From Desulfovermiculus halophilus DSM 18834 (GTDB taxonomy: Bacteria > Desulfobacterota > Desulfovibrionia > Desulfovibrionales > Desulfothermaceae): a stretch of DNA of 64,000 nucleotides. The notes beneath the pieces were generated by a model that had not been told where the DNA came from, ran no database searches, and was given only the letters and a program-made list of their open reading frames with translations. Where the stretch lies: positions 1-64,000 of the forward strand of contig NZ_JIAK01000004.1 in the NCBI RefSeq assembly GCF_000620765.1. Direction: 5' to 3'. The position numbers and the translations under genes were made by a program. Below are positions 34,733-43,123 of this stretch, piece after piece (the first letter of the stretch is position 1; each line of letters starts with the position of its first letter).

Positions 34733-36181
34733 CTACTTCCTTTTTTTCTTTTTCTGTTTGGCCTTTTGCTTCTGTTTTTTGCGGTCGATCTTCTTTTTGG
34801 GCTTGGTTGAGCCCGATGTCCGCCCGGGCAGCCCCATGCCGCCGGCCGGGTCCATGCCCTCAAGCCCGCGCATCCCCCCGCCTTTGCTGCTCATCTTCTT
34901 CATCATCTTCTGCATCTGGGCAAAGTTCTTGAGCAGCTGGTTGACGTCCGCCTGGGTATTCCCGCTGCCCCGGGCGATCCGCTCCTTGCGGCTGGCATTG
35001 AGCATGGAGGGCTTGTGCCGCTCCTGCGGGGTCATGGAGTTGATGATCGCCTCTACCTTGTTCAGCTCGTGCTCAGGAAGCTGGGCATCCTTGAGCTGAT
35101 CCTTGACCTTGCCCATCCCCGGGATCATTTTCAGCAGGCTTTCCATGGATCCCAGCTTGCGCACCTTGCGCATCTGGCTGCGGAAGTCCTCAAGGTCGAA
35201 CTCCGCCTTCTGGAATTTGGCCTCCAGGGCGGCCGACTCCTGCTCATCGAACTCCTGCTGGGCCTTTTCGATCAGGGTCAGCATGTCGCCCATGCCCAGG
35301 ATCCTGGAGGCCACCCGGTCCGGATGAAAGACCTCCAGGTCCTTGAGCTTCTCGCCCATGCCCACAAACTTGACCGGCTTGTCCGTGATGGAGCGGATGG
35401 ACAGGGCCGCTCCGCCCCGGGCGTCGCCCTCCAGCTTGGTCAGAACCACACCGCTGATGTCCAAAAGATCGTTGAACCGCTGGGCAACGGTCACCGCATC
35501 CTGGCCGGTCATGGAATCGGCCACGAACAGGATCTCCTGCGGCCGGCACTGGTCCTTGATCCGGGAGAGCTCGTCCATGAGCTGCTCATCGATGTGCAGC
35601 CGCCCGGCCGTGTCCAGCAGGACCACATCGCAGCCCTCATCCCGGGCCTGCTGCACAGACTGCCGGCAGATGCCCACCGGATCCATATCCGACCTGGAGC
35701 CAAAGGCCGGAACCTGAATCTCCCCGGCCAGGGTGTGCAGCTGATCGATTGCCGCGGGCCGGTACACGTCGGCCGGGACCAGAAAGGGCTTATGGCCCTG
35801 ATTTCTCAGGAACAGGGCCAGCTTGGCCGCTGTGGTCGTCTTTCCGGAGCCCTGCAGACCCACGAGCATGAACACCGACGGCTCCCCGTCTTGTGCGAAC
35901 CGCAGATCCGCGGACTCCCCCCCCAGGAGCTCGATGAGCTCCTCATGCACGACCTTGATCACCTGTTGGCCCGGGGTCAGGCTGGCCTGGACCTCCCGGC
36001 CCAGGGACCGCTCCCTGATCCGGTCCACAAAGCCCTTGACCACCTGGTAGTTGACGTCGGCTTCCAGCAGGGCCAGACGAACTTCCCGCAACCCTTCCTG
36101 AATGGTTTTCTCATCCAGGTGGCCGTGACCTTTTATTTTCTTGAAGACCTGATCCAGCCGGTCAGATAAGCTCTCGAACAT
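34733..36181 (-). CDS. ffh: Signal recognition particle protein Ffh
   Basis: This 482-residue GTPase has an N-terminal helical bundle, G-domain motifs GLQGSGKTTTAAKLA, DVYRPAAIDQL, LLDTAGRLHID and TKLEGDARGG, and a methionine-rich M domain (GMGKVKDQLK, MTPQERHKPSMLNASRKERIARGSG) that binds 4.5S RNA and signal peptides. The tail is very lysine-rich (KPKKKIDRKKQKQKAKQKKK). It is the first gene of the long minus-strand operon, with a promoter candidate at 36215-36243. Confidence 0.97.
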   Translation of the reverse strand: MFESLSDRLDQVFKKIKGHGHLDEKTIQEGLREVRLALLEADVNYQVVKGFVDRIRERSLGREVQASLTPGQQVIKVVHEELIELLGGESADLRFAQDGEPSVFMLVGLQGSGKTTTAAKLALFLRNQGHKPFLVPADVYRPAAIDQLHTLAGEIQVPAFGSRSDMDPVGICRQSVQQARDEGCDVVLLDTAGRLHIDEQLMDELSRIKDQCRPQEILFVADSMTGQDAVTVAQRFNDLLDISGVVLTKLEGDARGGAALSIRSITDKPVKFVGMGEKLKDLEVFHPDRVASRILGMGDMLTLIEKAQQEFDEQESAALEAKFQKAEFDLEDFRSQMRKVRKLGSMESLLKMIPGMGKVKDQLKDAQLPEHELNKVEAIINSMTPQERHKPSMLNASRKERIARGSGNTQADVNQLLKNFAQMQKMMKKMSSKGGGMRGLEGMDPAGGMGLPGRTSGSTKPKKKIDRKKQKQKAKQKKKKRK

Positions 36182-36214
36182 AGATGGTGTCCTGGGCCAA
36201 AAAATAAAAGAGTC

Positions 36215-36243
36215 TTCTTACCGGTTTTTGCCCTCCGGGTCAA
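36215..36243 (-). promoter_or_regulatory. Sigma-70-type promoter for the ffh operon
   Basis: On the minus strand, -35 TTGACC (36243-36238) and -10 TAAGAA (36220-36215) are separated by 17 nt, about 35 nt before the ffh start codon. Confidence 0.55.
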
Positions 36244-36373
36244 CTCTGGACCATGACCTTCCGGTCCGCGCCAGTAAACGGCAATGCCCTGGTGTGGGTC
36301 CGGGCATCAGGATCGGAATCGCTTTTCGGGCCCTTAAAGTGAGCGTTCGCCCGCGGCCTCCCAGGGGAACGCG

Positions 36374-37561
36374 TCATTTGCCAGCGGCCCTGGCGAAGCC
36401 CGGCCCGGAGTTGCGGATAACCTCCTCCGGAACGCAGCAGGAAAGCCGGAAGTGACCGGGAAAGCCGAACCCGCTGCCCGGAACCGCCAGAATCCGCTCT
36501 TCCTGCAGGGCCTGGACAAAGGCCACATCATCCCCCCCAGGGGCGGCTGGGAAGAAATAGAACCCTCCTTGCGGCGGAACGTAGGAATATCCGGCCTGAT
36601 CCAGGACCTCGCACATCAGCTTCCGCCTGTGCTCAAAGATCCCCACGTCCACCTCGGATGCGATGGTCTGCTCCACCAGCCGCTGGCCGATTGCCGGGGC
36701 GTTGACAAAGCCCAGGATCCGGTTGGCCAGGACCAGCCCGTCCATCAGGGTGGATTTGTCCGGCATCTCAGGATTGAGCAGCAGATATCCGATCCGTTCT
36801 CCGGCCAGGGAAAGGCTCTTGGAGAAAGAGTTGGCCACGATGCTCGGGCCGTAGAGGGGAAATATCGGGCTGACCGTGGCCCCGTCATAGGTCAAAAACC
36901 TGTACGGCTCATCGGAAACCAGATAAATGGGCCGGTTCTGCTTCCGGCTGGCTGTGCGCAGCACCTCGGCCAGCTCCTGCAGCTCCCTAGTATCGTATAT
37001 CCGCCCTGTTGGATTGTTCGGGGAGTTGATCAGCACTATCCTGGTTTTCTCGCTAATCGCCTCGGCCATGGCCGGAACATCCAGGCCAAAGTCGTCCTTG
37101 GCGGCCGGGACCGGACGCAGGACGCCTCCGTGGTTTTGGGCATAAAAGAAGTACTCCACAAAGTACGGGGCTGGACAGACGACCTCTTCCCCGGGCTCCA
37201 GGAGGGCCTTGAAAATGCAGTTCAATCCCCCGGCCGCCCCGCAGGTGAGCAGGACATCCTCGGCACCAAGAGACGCCTCCTGGCTCGGACCCGCCCACTC
37301 GGCAATGGTCTGCCGCACATGCGGATATCCGGCATTGGGCATGTAGCCCAAGGCATACGGGCTCTGCGTCTCCCGGGCCAGCTGCTCCAGCCCTTTGCCC
37401 ACGCTCTCCGGCGGAGGCAGATCCGGATTGCCCAGACTGAAGTCGTAGACCCGGTCCGGACCGTGGATCTTTTTCAGCTCGGTACCGGCCTCGAACATCC
37501 GCCTGATCCAGGAACTCTGATCCAGATATTCGCTCATCCGACTGCTCAGCACATTCATCAT
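36374..37561 (-). CDS. PLP-dependent class I/II aminotransferase
   Basis: This 395-residue fold-type I enzyme has DFSLGNPDLPPPESV, YMPNAGYPHVRQTIAEW, LINSPNNPTGRIYD, VSDEPYRFLTYD and the PLP lysine in NSFSKSLSLAGERIGY. It most resembles aspartate/aromatic-type aminotransferases; the amino donor cannot be assigned. The last 15 residues diverge from family norms but the frame is intact. It is a single gene between the ffh promoter region and the repeat cluster at 37.7-38.2 kb. Confidence 0.88.
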   Translation of the reverse strand: MMNVLSSRMSEYLDQSSWIRRMFEAGTELKKIHGPDRVYDFSLGNPDLPPPESVGKGLEQLARETQSPYALGYMPNAGYPHVRQTIAEWAGPSQEASLGAEDVLLTCGAAGGLNCIFKALLEPGEEVVCPAPYFVEYFFYAQNHGGVLRPVPAAKDDFGLDVPAMAEAISEKTRIVLINSPNNPTGRIYDTRELQELAEVLRTASRKQNRPIYLVSDEPYRFLTYDGATVSPIFPLYGPSIVANSFSKSLSLAGERIGYLLLNPEMPDKSTLMDGLVLANRILGFVNAPAIGQRLVEQTIASEVDVGIFEHRRKLMCEVLDQAGYSYVPPQGGFYFFPAAPGGDDVAFVQALQEERILAVPGSGFGFPGHFRLSCCVPEEVIRNSGPGFARAAGK

Positions 37562-37683
37562 CTTCCTCCAATTAGCGCTTCGACTCGTAGCGTTCTCAGA
37601 GCCATATGCCGGTTCCTTGACCCATCCTGGGTATCTTGGGGCTTGGCCTGTTTTTCCGGACTGGGAGCGCAGTGTGCTCCCCC

Positions 37684-38203
37684 CATGCCTGCCAAGGCGC
37701 AGGCCCGCTTTCGCTAACGCTGAGGATCACTGGCCCGAAGAAGGAACGTCCAGTGCATCCGTTTGTTGTGATTTTCTTTCTGGCTCTTGGACACAGAAAG
37801 TGGAATTGCCTACATAAGAGTTTGCCGTCTCTTCTGTGTGCCGTGAGCGGCAGGCCCGCACATTTTCTTGGTCCCGCCAAAAGGGGGAAACCCGGCACTC
37901 ACGTGCATGATACGCTTTCGTCACACAGAAAGCAGTGACCTGCACGTGAGTAGCCGGGAGGGGGCAGGGATCCCCCTTTGGCGGGGCTTAGAAAATACCG
38001 GGCCGAAAGTGGGCACACAGAAGAGATGGCAAACTCCAAAAATCCACAGGCTACGTCGAAGAACCTTCTTTCTTCGGGTTCGTAATCGCTATCGGGATCG
38101 ATATCCATAAACTGAGGATTCCTGCTGCACCGAATGACATACCCTTTCGATTTCGATACCGATCCCGATCCCGATTTCGATTTGGATTATCCCAACTATT
38201 AAC
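37684..38203 (+). repeat. Hexamer-rich dispersed repeat B, copy B3, split by repeat A6
   Basis: The left part (37684-37781) and right part (38066-38203) together match B2 at 15147-15424. They are separated by a 284-bp insert flanked by TTCTTTCT direct repeats. The right end abuts the trmFO stop codon. The gap 37562-38203 holds nothing else. Confidence 0.82.
37782..38065. repeat. MITE-like repeat A, 284-bp composite copy A6, inserted in repeat B3
   Basis: Ends are GGCTCTTGGAC and GTCGAAGAACC, with TTCTTTCT at 37774-37781 and 38066-38073. Internally it contains the motif GCACACAGAAGAGAYGGCAAA once in each orientation plus the GGGAGGGGGCAGGGA block of copy A3. It looks like an extended or composite palindrome. 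Confidence 0.85.
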
Positions 38204-39508
38204 TCATTCCAGCCCGGCCATCCATTCCTCCAGGGCGGTCTGGGCCCGCCGGACATGGGCTTCCTTGCGCTTTGCCTTCTTCATCCGCTGCTTTAAGGGC
38301 GGCAAAAGGCCGAAGTTAATGTTCATGGGCTGGAAATCGTCCCTGGGCTGGCGCAGGTGGTTGAGCAGTCCGCCCAGGGCGGTCTCTTCCGGAGGAAGTG
38401 CCGCGCCCCGGCCCAGATGCATCCCCAGCCACAGCCCGCAGGCCGCGGACTCGATATATCCCTCCACCCCGGTGATCTGCCCGGCCAGGAAAACCCCCGG
38501 GGCCTCCCTGAGCTCCAGATCGGGGGTGAGCACCCGGGGCGCATTCACAAAGGTGTTGCGGTGAATGCTGCCCAGCCGCAGAAACTCGGCCCGCTCCAGA
38601 CCGGGGATGAGCCGGAATACCCGTTTCTGCTCGGCATAGGTCAGCTTGGTCTGAAACCCGACCAGGTTGAACATGCTCTTTTCCATGTTTTCGGTCCGCA
38701 GCTGGACCACGGCGAAAGGCCGCTCTCCGGTCCGGGGATCGATGAGCCCTACCGGCTTCATGGGCCCGAAGGCCAGGGTCATCTCTCCCCGTTCAGCCAT
38801 GGTTTCCACCGGCAGGCAGCCCTCGAAATGGGTCTGGGCCTCAAAATCCTTGCTTCCCACCCGCTCTCCGGTGAGCAGCCCCTGGCGCAGGGCATGGTAC
38901 TCCTCCTCATTCAGCGGGCAGTTCAAATAATCCGTGCTCTCCGGATCATAGCGCGATCCCCAGAACACACGGTCCCAATTGATGGAATCGGCGCTGACGA
39001 TGGGGGCGATGGCGTCGTAGAAGGACAATCCGTCCTCCCTGGTCCACTGCACCAGGCTAGAGGTCAACCCCGAACTCGCCAGGGGCCCGGCGGCAATGAC
39101 CACCGCCGAGTAGCCGGTCAGCTCCGGGTCGGACAGGGAGAGGATCTCCCGACGGACGATGGTTACTCCGGAGGCGTGCTCCAGGCTGCCGGTGACAGCG
39201 GCCGCGAACCTCTCCCGGTCCACGGCCAGGGCCTTCCCGGCCGGAACCCGGGCCTGCTCGGCTCCAGCCATGACCAGACTGCCCAGGCTGCGCATCTCGG
39301 ACTTCAAGAGTCCCGGACCGCTGGTCAGGACATCTGAACGAAAGGAGTTGGAGCATACCAGCTCCGCCAGATCCGGACTGGAATGGGCCGGAGAGAACTG
39401 TCCCGGCTTCATTTCATAGACGGTCACTTCCAGCCCGGCCCGGTGCAGCTGCCAGGCAATCTCGCAGCCGGCCAGCCCTCCGCCGACCACGGCAATCTTG
39501 CGATGCAT
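38204..39508 (-). CDS. trmFO: Methylenetetrahydrofolate-tRNA-(uracil-5-)-methyltransferase TrmFO
   Basis: This 434-residue flavoprotein makes m5U54 in the tRNA T loop using folate and FAD. It has the FAD-binding IAVVGGGLAGCEIAWQLHRAG, ELVCSNSFRSD, FEGCLPVETMAERG, FGPMKPVGL and the catalytic GFQTKLTYAEQKRVFRLIPG block. ATG 39508, with AGGA upstream, gives the family N-terminus. The flavoprotein gene lies 45 bp upstream on the same strand. Confidence 0.95.
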   Translation of the reverse strand: MHRKIAVVGGGLAGCEIAWQLHRAGLEVTVYEMKPGQFSPAHSSPDLAELVCSNSFRSDVLTSGPGLLKSEMRSLGSLVMAGAEQARVPAGKALAVDRERFAAAVTGSLEHASGVTIVRREILSLSDPELTGYSAVVIAAGPLASSGLTSSLVQWTREDGLSFYDAIAPIVSADSINWDRVFWGSRYDPESTDYLNCPLNEEEYHALRQGLLTGERVGSKDFEAQTHFEGCLPVETMAERGEMTLAFGPMKPVGLIDPRTGERPFAVVQLRTENMEKSMFNLVGFQTKLTYAEQKRVFRLIPGLERAEFLRLGSIHRNTFVNAPRVLTPDLELREAPGVFLAGQITGVEGYIESAACGLWLGMHLGRGAALPPEETALGGLLNHLRQPRDDFQPMNINFGLLPPLKQRMKKAKRKEAHVRRAQTALEEWMAGLE

Positions 39509-39552
39509 CTTTATTCCTGCCTCATCTATGGTGCCTGCCCGTGATACTCGCC

Positions 39553-40134
39553 TTAAAGGGTCTGAACCAGCTCCCGTCCGGACCTCCTGGCCTGTTCCAG
39601 ATAGTCCGGATGATCCAGTACATCCTTGGGCTCGTCCAGCCCCCTGTACAGGAGGGAATCCCACAAGGCCATATCCAGAGGATCGAAAAAATACTTGACG
39701 GTCAACAGAGTGCCCTCAAACAGCCGCTTGCCCTTGGTCGCCCCGGCGGAGATGAACAGCCCCTGCCTGGACGGGGTCCAGTCCCCGAAGGCTGTCTTGT
39801 CCAGGAGGTACTTCTTGACCCACAAGGACTGAAAGCGGTCCATGAGGATCTTGGTCTGGGCGGTTACTGAATAGAAAAAGATGGGCGAGGCCAGGATCAG
39901 CCCCTTGGCCTCCAGTATCGCATCCCGGACCAGCTGAAAATCGTCCTTGATGCTGCATTCTCCGTCTTTCTTGCAATGGTACAGCTCCAGGCACGGGCTG
40001 ATCTTCAGGTCCCGGAGCACAAACTCCCGGACCTCGGCCCCGGCCTCCCTGGCCCCTTGAACAGCCTCCTGCAAGAGAGTGGATGTATTCCCCCTCCTCC
40101 TCGGACTCCCGTAAATCGCTACCAGATCAGCCAT
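39553..40134 (-). CDS. NADPH-dependent FMN reductase / iron-sulfur flavoprotein-like
   Basis: This protein of about 193 residues has a flavodoxin-like fold, with the FMN phosphate loop YGSPRRRGNTSTLL, a cysteine group CLELYHCKKDGECSIKDDF and LASPIFFYSVTAQTKILMDR. Relatives reduce FMN or quinones, and some bind an Fe-S cluster through the cysteines; only three are seen here at irregular spacing, so cluster binding is uncertain. ATG 40134 follows GGAAGGG. Confidence 0.85.
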   Translation of the reverse strand: MADLVAIYGSPRRRGNTSTLLQEAVQGAREAGAEVREFVLRDLKISPCLELYHCKKDGECSIKDDFQLVRDAILEAKGLILASPIFFYSVTAQTKILMDRFQSLWVKKYLLDKTAFGDWTPSRQGLFISAGATKGKRLFEGTLLTVKYFFDPLDMALWDSLLYRGLDEPKDVLDHPDYLEQARRSGRELVQTL

Positions 40135-40308
40135 GTCCCTTCCTCCGCGTGCACACATGAAAGCAAAAAGATATCTCCTTGTCCCCGCTTCTCTCAGCAG
40201 GTTCACCTTGCACCTGCAGGCCCGGAAGATGGTACGCTACCGGGAAGGCCTGCTGTTTGTAAAGCCTGGGTCCATCCCGGGATGCACGCCCCGCCATGCA
40301 GGGAGTAC

Positions 40309-40337
40309 TTGACACCTCGCATCATGATATATATTAT
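40309..40337 (+). promoter_or_regulatory. Promoter of the tRNA-Met gene
   Basis: TTGACA (40309-40314), a 17-nt spacer and TATTAT (40332-40337), followed by the tRNA 20 nt later. This is one of the best sigma-70-type matches in the window. Confidence 0.8.
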
Positions 40338-40357
40338 TCCTTCTTTGCGCTACTGAT

Positions 40358-40433
40358 GGGCCTATAGCTCAGTTGGCAGAGCCACCGGCTCATAACCGGA
40401 AGGTCCCAGGTTCAAATCCTGGTAGGCCCACCA
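40358..40433 (+). tRNA. tRNA-Met (anticodon CAU)
   Basis: This is a 76-nt cloverleaf with acceptor GGGCCTA/TAGGCCC, D-arm AGCTCAGTTGGCAGAGC, anticodon loop CTCATAA (CAU at 40391-40393), T-loop GTTCAAATC and an encoded CCA. It lacks the initiator-type 5' mismatch. A CAU tRNA could also be tRNA-Ile2, with lysidine at C34, but Met is more likely. Confidence 0.93.
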
Positions 40434-40634
40434 GGCCAAAACAAACGTCTGGAAGGACAAAACGGCTTTGCGCAGCTACACCTATGCCTCAAACACAACC
40501 TGATTCTGCGTCTGTTCAGTGCTTCCCCGGCTCGCCGGAGGAAGCTTTTTTATTTTCAGGAGCTCTTGTCCAAAGCTGCATCCTCGCCGGACACAACGCG
40601 CCCAAGGCAACTCCAACCGGTACAGGAGGATGAC

Positions 40635-41642
40635 GTGCAGATTACCGAACTGATCGCAGCCATCGAGCAGCATGCGGATCCGGCTCTGGCCGCGGACTGG
40701 GACAACAGCGGAATGCAGGTGGCCGGAAGCCGGGACAACATCCGCCGCCTGGCCCTGACCCTCGATCCCCGGCCCGATTCCATCCGCACCGCCCTGGACT
40801 GGGACGCTGACTTCATCCTTGCCCACCACCCCCTGACCCTTACTCCTCGACTCCCAAACCGCTGCGACGATTTTCATTCCGCCTGCACCCTTCTTTTGCA
40901 GTCCGGGGTGGGCCTGTACTCCGCACACACCAGCCTGGACGTCCAGACCCTCGGACCGCCTGGATGGCTGGCCCGAGCCCTGAACTGCAGCCGGATCAGG
41001 CCCATACTGCCCATGCGCGAGCCGGAACGGACCTGGCTCTGTATAAACCACTCCCTGCTCCATCCGGGGGCCCTGGACAGCCTGATCACCCATCCGGCCT
41101 GCATTGAATGGACCATGTCCGACACGGAATGCTGCATACTGATCCCGGAAGCAAAAGCCGAGGACATCCTGCAGATCCTTGCCGGGAGCACCAGCATGGA
41201 GAGAGTCAGAGCGGTCAAGGCCCTTCCGGTGCACATCAGACAGGGCTACGGGGTTATGGGCCGCCTGCCCGAACCCATGACCTGGCCCGCCCTGGCCCAG
41301 ACCCTGTCTGCGCACTTGCCCGGGGGAACATGGATCAGAACCGGAACCCCTCCGGAAAGGATCCAGACCCTGGCCTACTGTCCGGGATCCGGAATGGACC
41401 TGGCCGGCCAGGCCTTTGCCCAGGGAGCGGATGTCTTTTTGTCCGGCGATCTCAAGTACCACCAGGCCCAGGAGATAGAACCCCTGGGACTGACCCTGGA
41501 TGTCGGCCATTTCTCCCTGGAAGAAAAGATGATGGCCGAATGGGCACAGACCTTGGATCAGGAGTTTACGGATCAGGATCTGGAAGTGGAGGTCGGGTTC
41601 ATCCCCGGTCACAATCCCTTGGCATATGAGGACCGGAGCTGA
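40635..41642 (+). CDS. Nif3-like dinuclear metal protein
   Basis: This protein of about 335 residues is of the NIF3/GTP cyclohydrolase I type 2 family. It has WDNSGMQVAGSRDNIRRLALTLD, LAHHPLTLTP (metal-binding His pair), YSAHTSLDV and the C-terminal LSGDLKYHQAQEIEPLGLTLDVGHFSLEEKM with further ligands. It carries the mid-length insert domain of many bacterial members. The cellular role is unknown. GTG 40635 is chosen because AGGAGG lies 6 nt upstream. The zinc-ribbon gene and rnpB follow on the same strand. Confidence 0.9.
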   Translation: MQITELIAAIEQHADPALAADWDNSGMQVAGSRDNIRRLALTLDPRPDSIRTALDWDADFILAHHPLTLTPRLPNRCDDFHSACTLLLQSGVGLYSAHTSLDVQTLGPPGWLARALNCSRIRPILPMREPERTWLCINHSLLHPGALDSLITHPACIEWTMSDTECCILIPEAKAEDILQILAGSTSMERVRAVKALPVHIRQGYGVMGRLPEPMTWPALAQTLSAHLPGGTWIRTGTPPERIQTLAYCPGSGMDLAGQAFAQGADVFLSGDLKYHQAQEIEPLGLTLDVGHFSLEEKMMAEWAQTLDQEFTDQDLEVEVGFIPGHNPLAYEDRS

Positions 41643-41759
41643 CTGATGGCATGCCGGGGCAACGGCTCTGGCTGCGGGATCGTGTTCAACCTTTGACCAG
41701 CGCCTGATCGCTGCACCGACCAGGCCAAGCATCTCGAGGCGAGATAAGGAGGCATCGTT

Positions 41760-42515
41760 TTGAGTCTGTATATCAAACAAATAGAGGAACTCATCCTCTT
41801 GCAACGGATCGACGACGAAATCGTGCGTCTGGAGCAGGTCATTGAGGAAGCCCCTCAGAAAGTGGCCGCAAAGGAACAGCAGCTCCAGCTGCAGAAAAAG
41901 CAGGAGCAGGAGCTCCAGGACAAGGTTGCCGTCCTCCAGGAGCAGGAAAAAAAGCTGACCACCGAGATCGACGAGGACAACGCCAAGATCAAGAAAAGCA
42001 AGAACAAGCTGATGATGGTCGAGAACAGCCGGGAATACCATGCCATGATGCGGGAGATGGACAACCTGGAAAAGACCAACCGGATGCGGGAAGAAGAGAA
42101 GACGGCCCTGGAGGAGGACCTGGAGACCCAAAACTCCATGCTCTCCTCCATCCAGTCCGCAGTCCAGGGCCTGGAGGAAGAGATCCAGGAGCTGCAGCAG
42201 AACCTGGACCTTCAGCTCCAGGAGGCCAAGGACCGGCTTCAGCAGCTCCAGGAGGACCGGAAGCAAGCGACCCAGAACATCCCCAAGCCCATCCTCAGCC
42301 GCTACGAATTTATCCGCTCCAGATTGAGCAATCCGGTGATCGTGGGCGTAGAAGAAGGCATATGCACCGGATGCCACATCAGCATCCCCCCCCAGACCTT
42401 TATTGAACTGCAAAAGGGAGAGCAGATCCTGAGCTGCCCCAACTGTCAGCGTCTGATTTTCTGGCGCAGCCACTTTGCCCAGGAAGAGGTTGCGGCCCAG
42501 GAAGAGACTGGTTAG
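41760..42515 (+). CDS. Coiled-coil zinc-ribbon protein (DUF164 / C4-type)
   Basis: This 251-residue protein has residues 5-180 as a long Gln/Glu/Lys coiled coil and a C-terminal zinc ribbon with CTGCHISIPPQTF and CPNCQRLIFW. The family is associated with nucleic-acid or ribosome-related roles but is not well defined. TTG 41760 is the start: AAGGAGG is about 10 nt upstream and no ATG is near. It directly precedes rnpB, an arrangement recurrent in related bacteria. Confidence 0.88.
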   Translation: MSLYIKQIEELILLQRIDDEIVRLEQVIEEAPQKVAAKEQQLQLQKKQEQELQDKVAVLQEQEKKLTTEIDEDNAKIKKSKNKLMMVENSREYHAMMREMDNLEKTNRMREEEKTALEEDLETQNSMLSSIQSAVQGLEEEIQELQQNLDLQLQEAKDRLQQLQEDRKQATQNIPKPILSRYEFIRSRLSNPVIVGVEEGICTGCHISIPPQTFIELQKGEQILSCPNCQRLIFWRSHFAQEEVAAQEETG

Positions 42516-42574
42516 GATGCATCCGTGAGGCCAAAAGGCCGGTCAGGGTGCCGAATGTGCACCCGCCAAGGATT

Positions 42575-43074
42575 CGGAGTCGGGAAGACCGTCGCCGTCC
42601 GGCACTCAGTTTGTCGCAGCCTGATGGGTAATAACCTGGATACGGTAGTTGACAAGCTGAGTGCCGGAGGGAGGAAAGTCCGGGCTCCACAGGGCAGGAC
42701 GCTGGGTAACCCCCAGAGGGAGTGATCCCTGGAAAGTGCCACAGAAAGGAAACCGCCCCCTCACTCACTTGAGCTGAATATTTCGAGCTCTTTTTTGTGC
42801 TCTCAGGAGATCTCGAGGCTCATCGCCTCCGAGACCTTCCGGAATGTCAGCTCAAGTGAGTGAGGGGGTAAGGGTGAAAGGGTGGGGTAAGAGCCCACCA
42901 GTTGTCGCGGCGACGCGGCAAGCTTGGCAAACCCCGTTCGGAGCAAGACCAAATAGGAGAGTGCTCGAGGCCGGCCCGGCCGATACTCTCGGGTAGGTCG
43001 CTGGAGGCAGGGAGCAATCCCTGCCCTAGATGAATGATGGTCCGCGCACAGAACCCGGCTTATTCCCGGCTCCG
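42575..43074 (+). ncRNA. rnpB: RNase P RNA (class A) with extended P12
   Basis: The conserved core is plain: GGAGGAAAGTCCGGGCTCCA, ACAGAAAGGAAACCGCC, GGTAAGGGTGAAAGGGTG, GGTAAGAGCCCACC, GCAAGACCAAATAGG and the 3' GATGAATGATGG...ACAGAACCCGGCTTAT. P1 pairs CGGAGTCGGGAA (42575-42586) with TTCCCGGCTCCG (43063-43074). The total is about 500 nt, long for the class because P12 forms a 22-bp helix (42756-42777 with 42847-42868) topped by a 69-nt insert that holds a further hairpin (42811-42834). Confidence 0.95.
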
Positions 43075-43123
43075 TATTCTGCTTCCGAAATCCTTGTCAC
43101 AGCCGAGCCATCATAACATCCCT

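Noticed and set aside
40482-42473. A 663-codon minus-strand frame opposite Nif3 and the zinc-ribbon protein
   Set aside because: It is antisense to two well-supported genes; its Leu/Gln/Phe-rich stretches mirror the coiled coil on the other strand.
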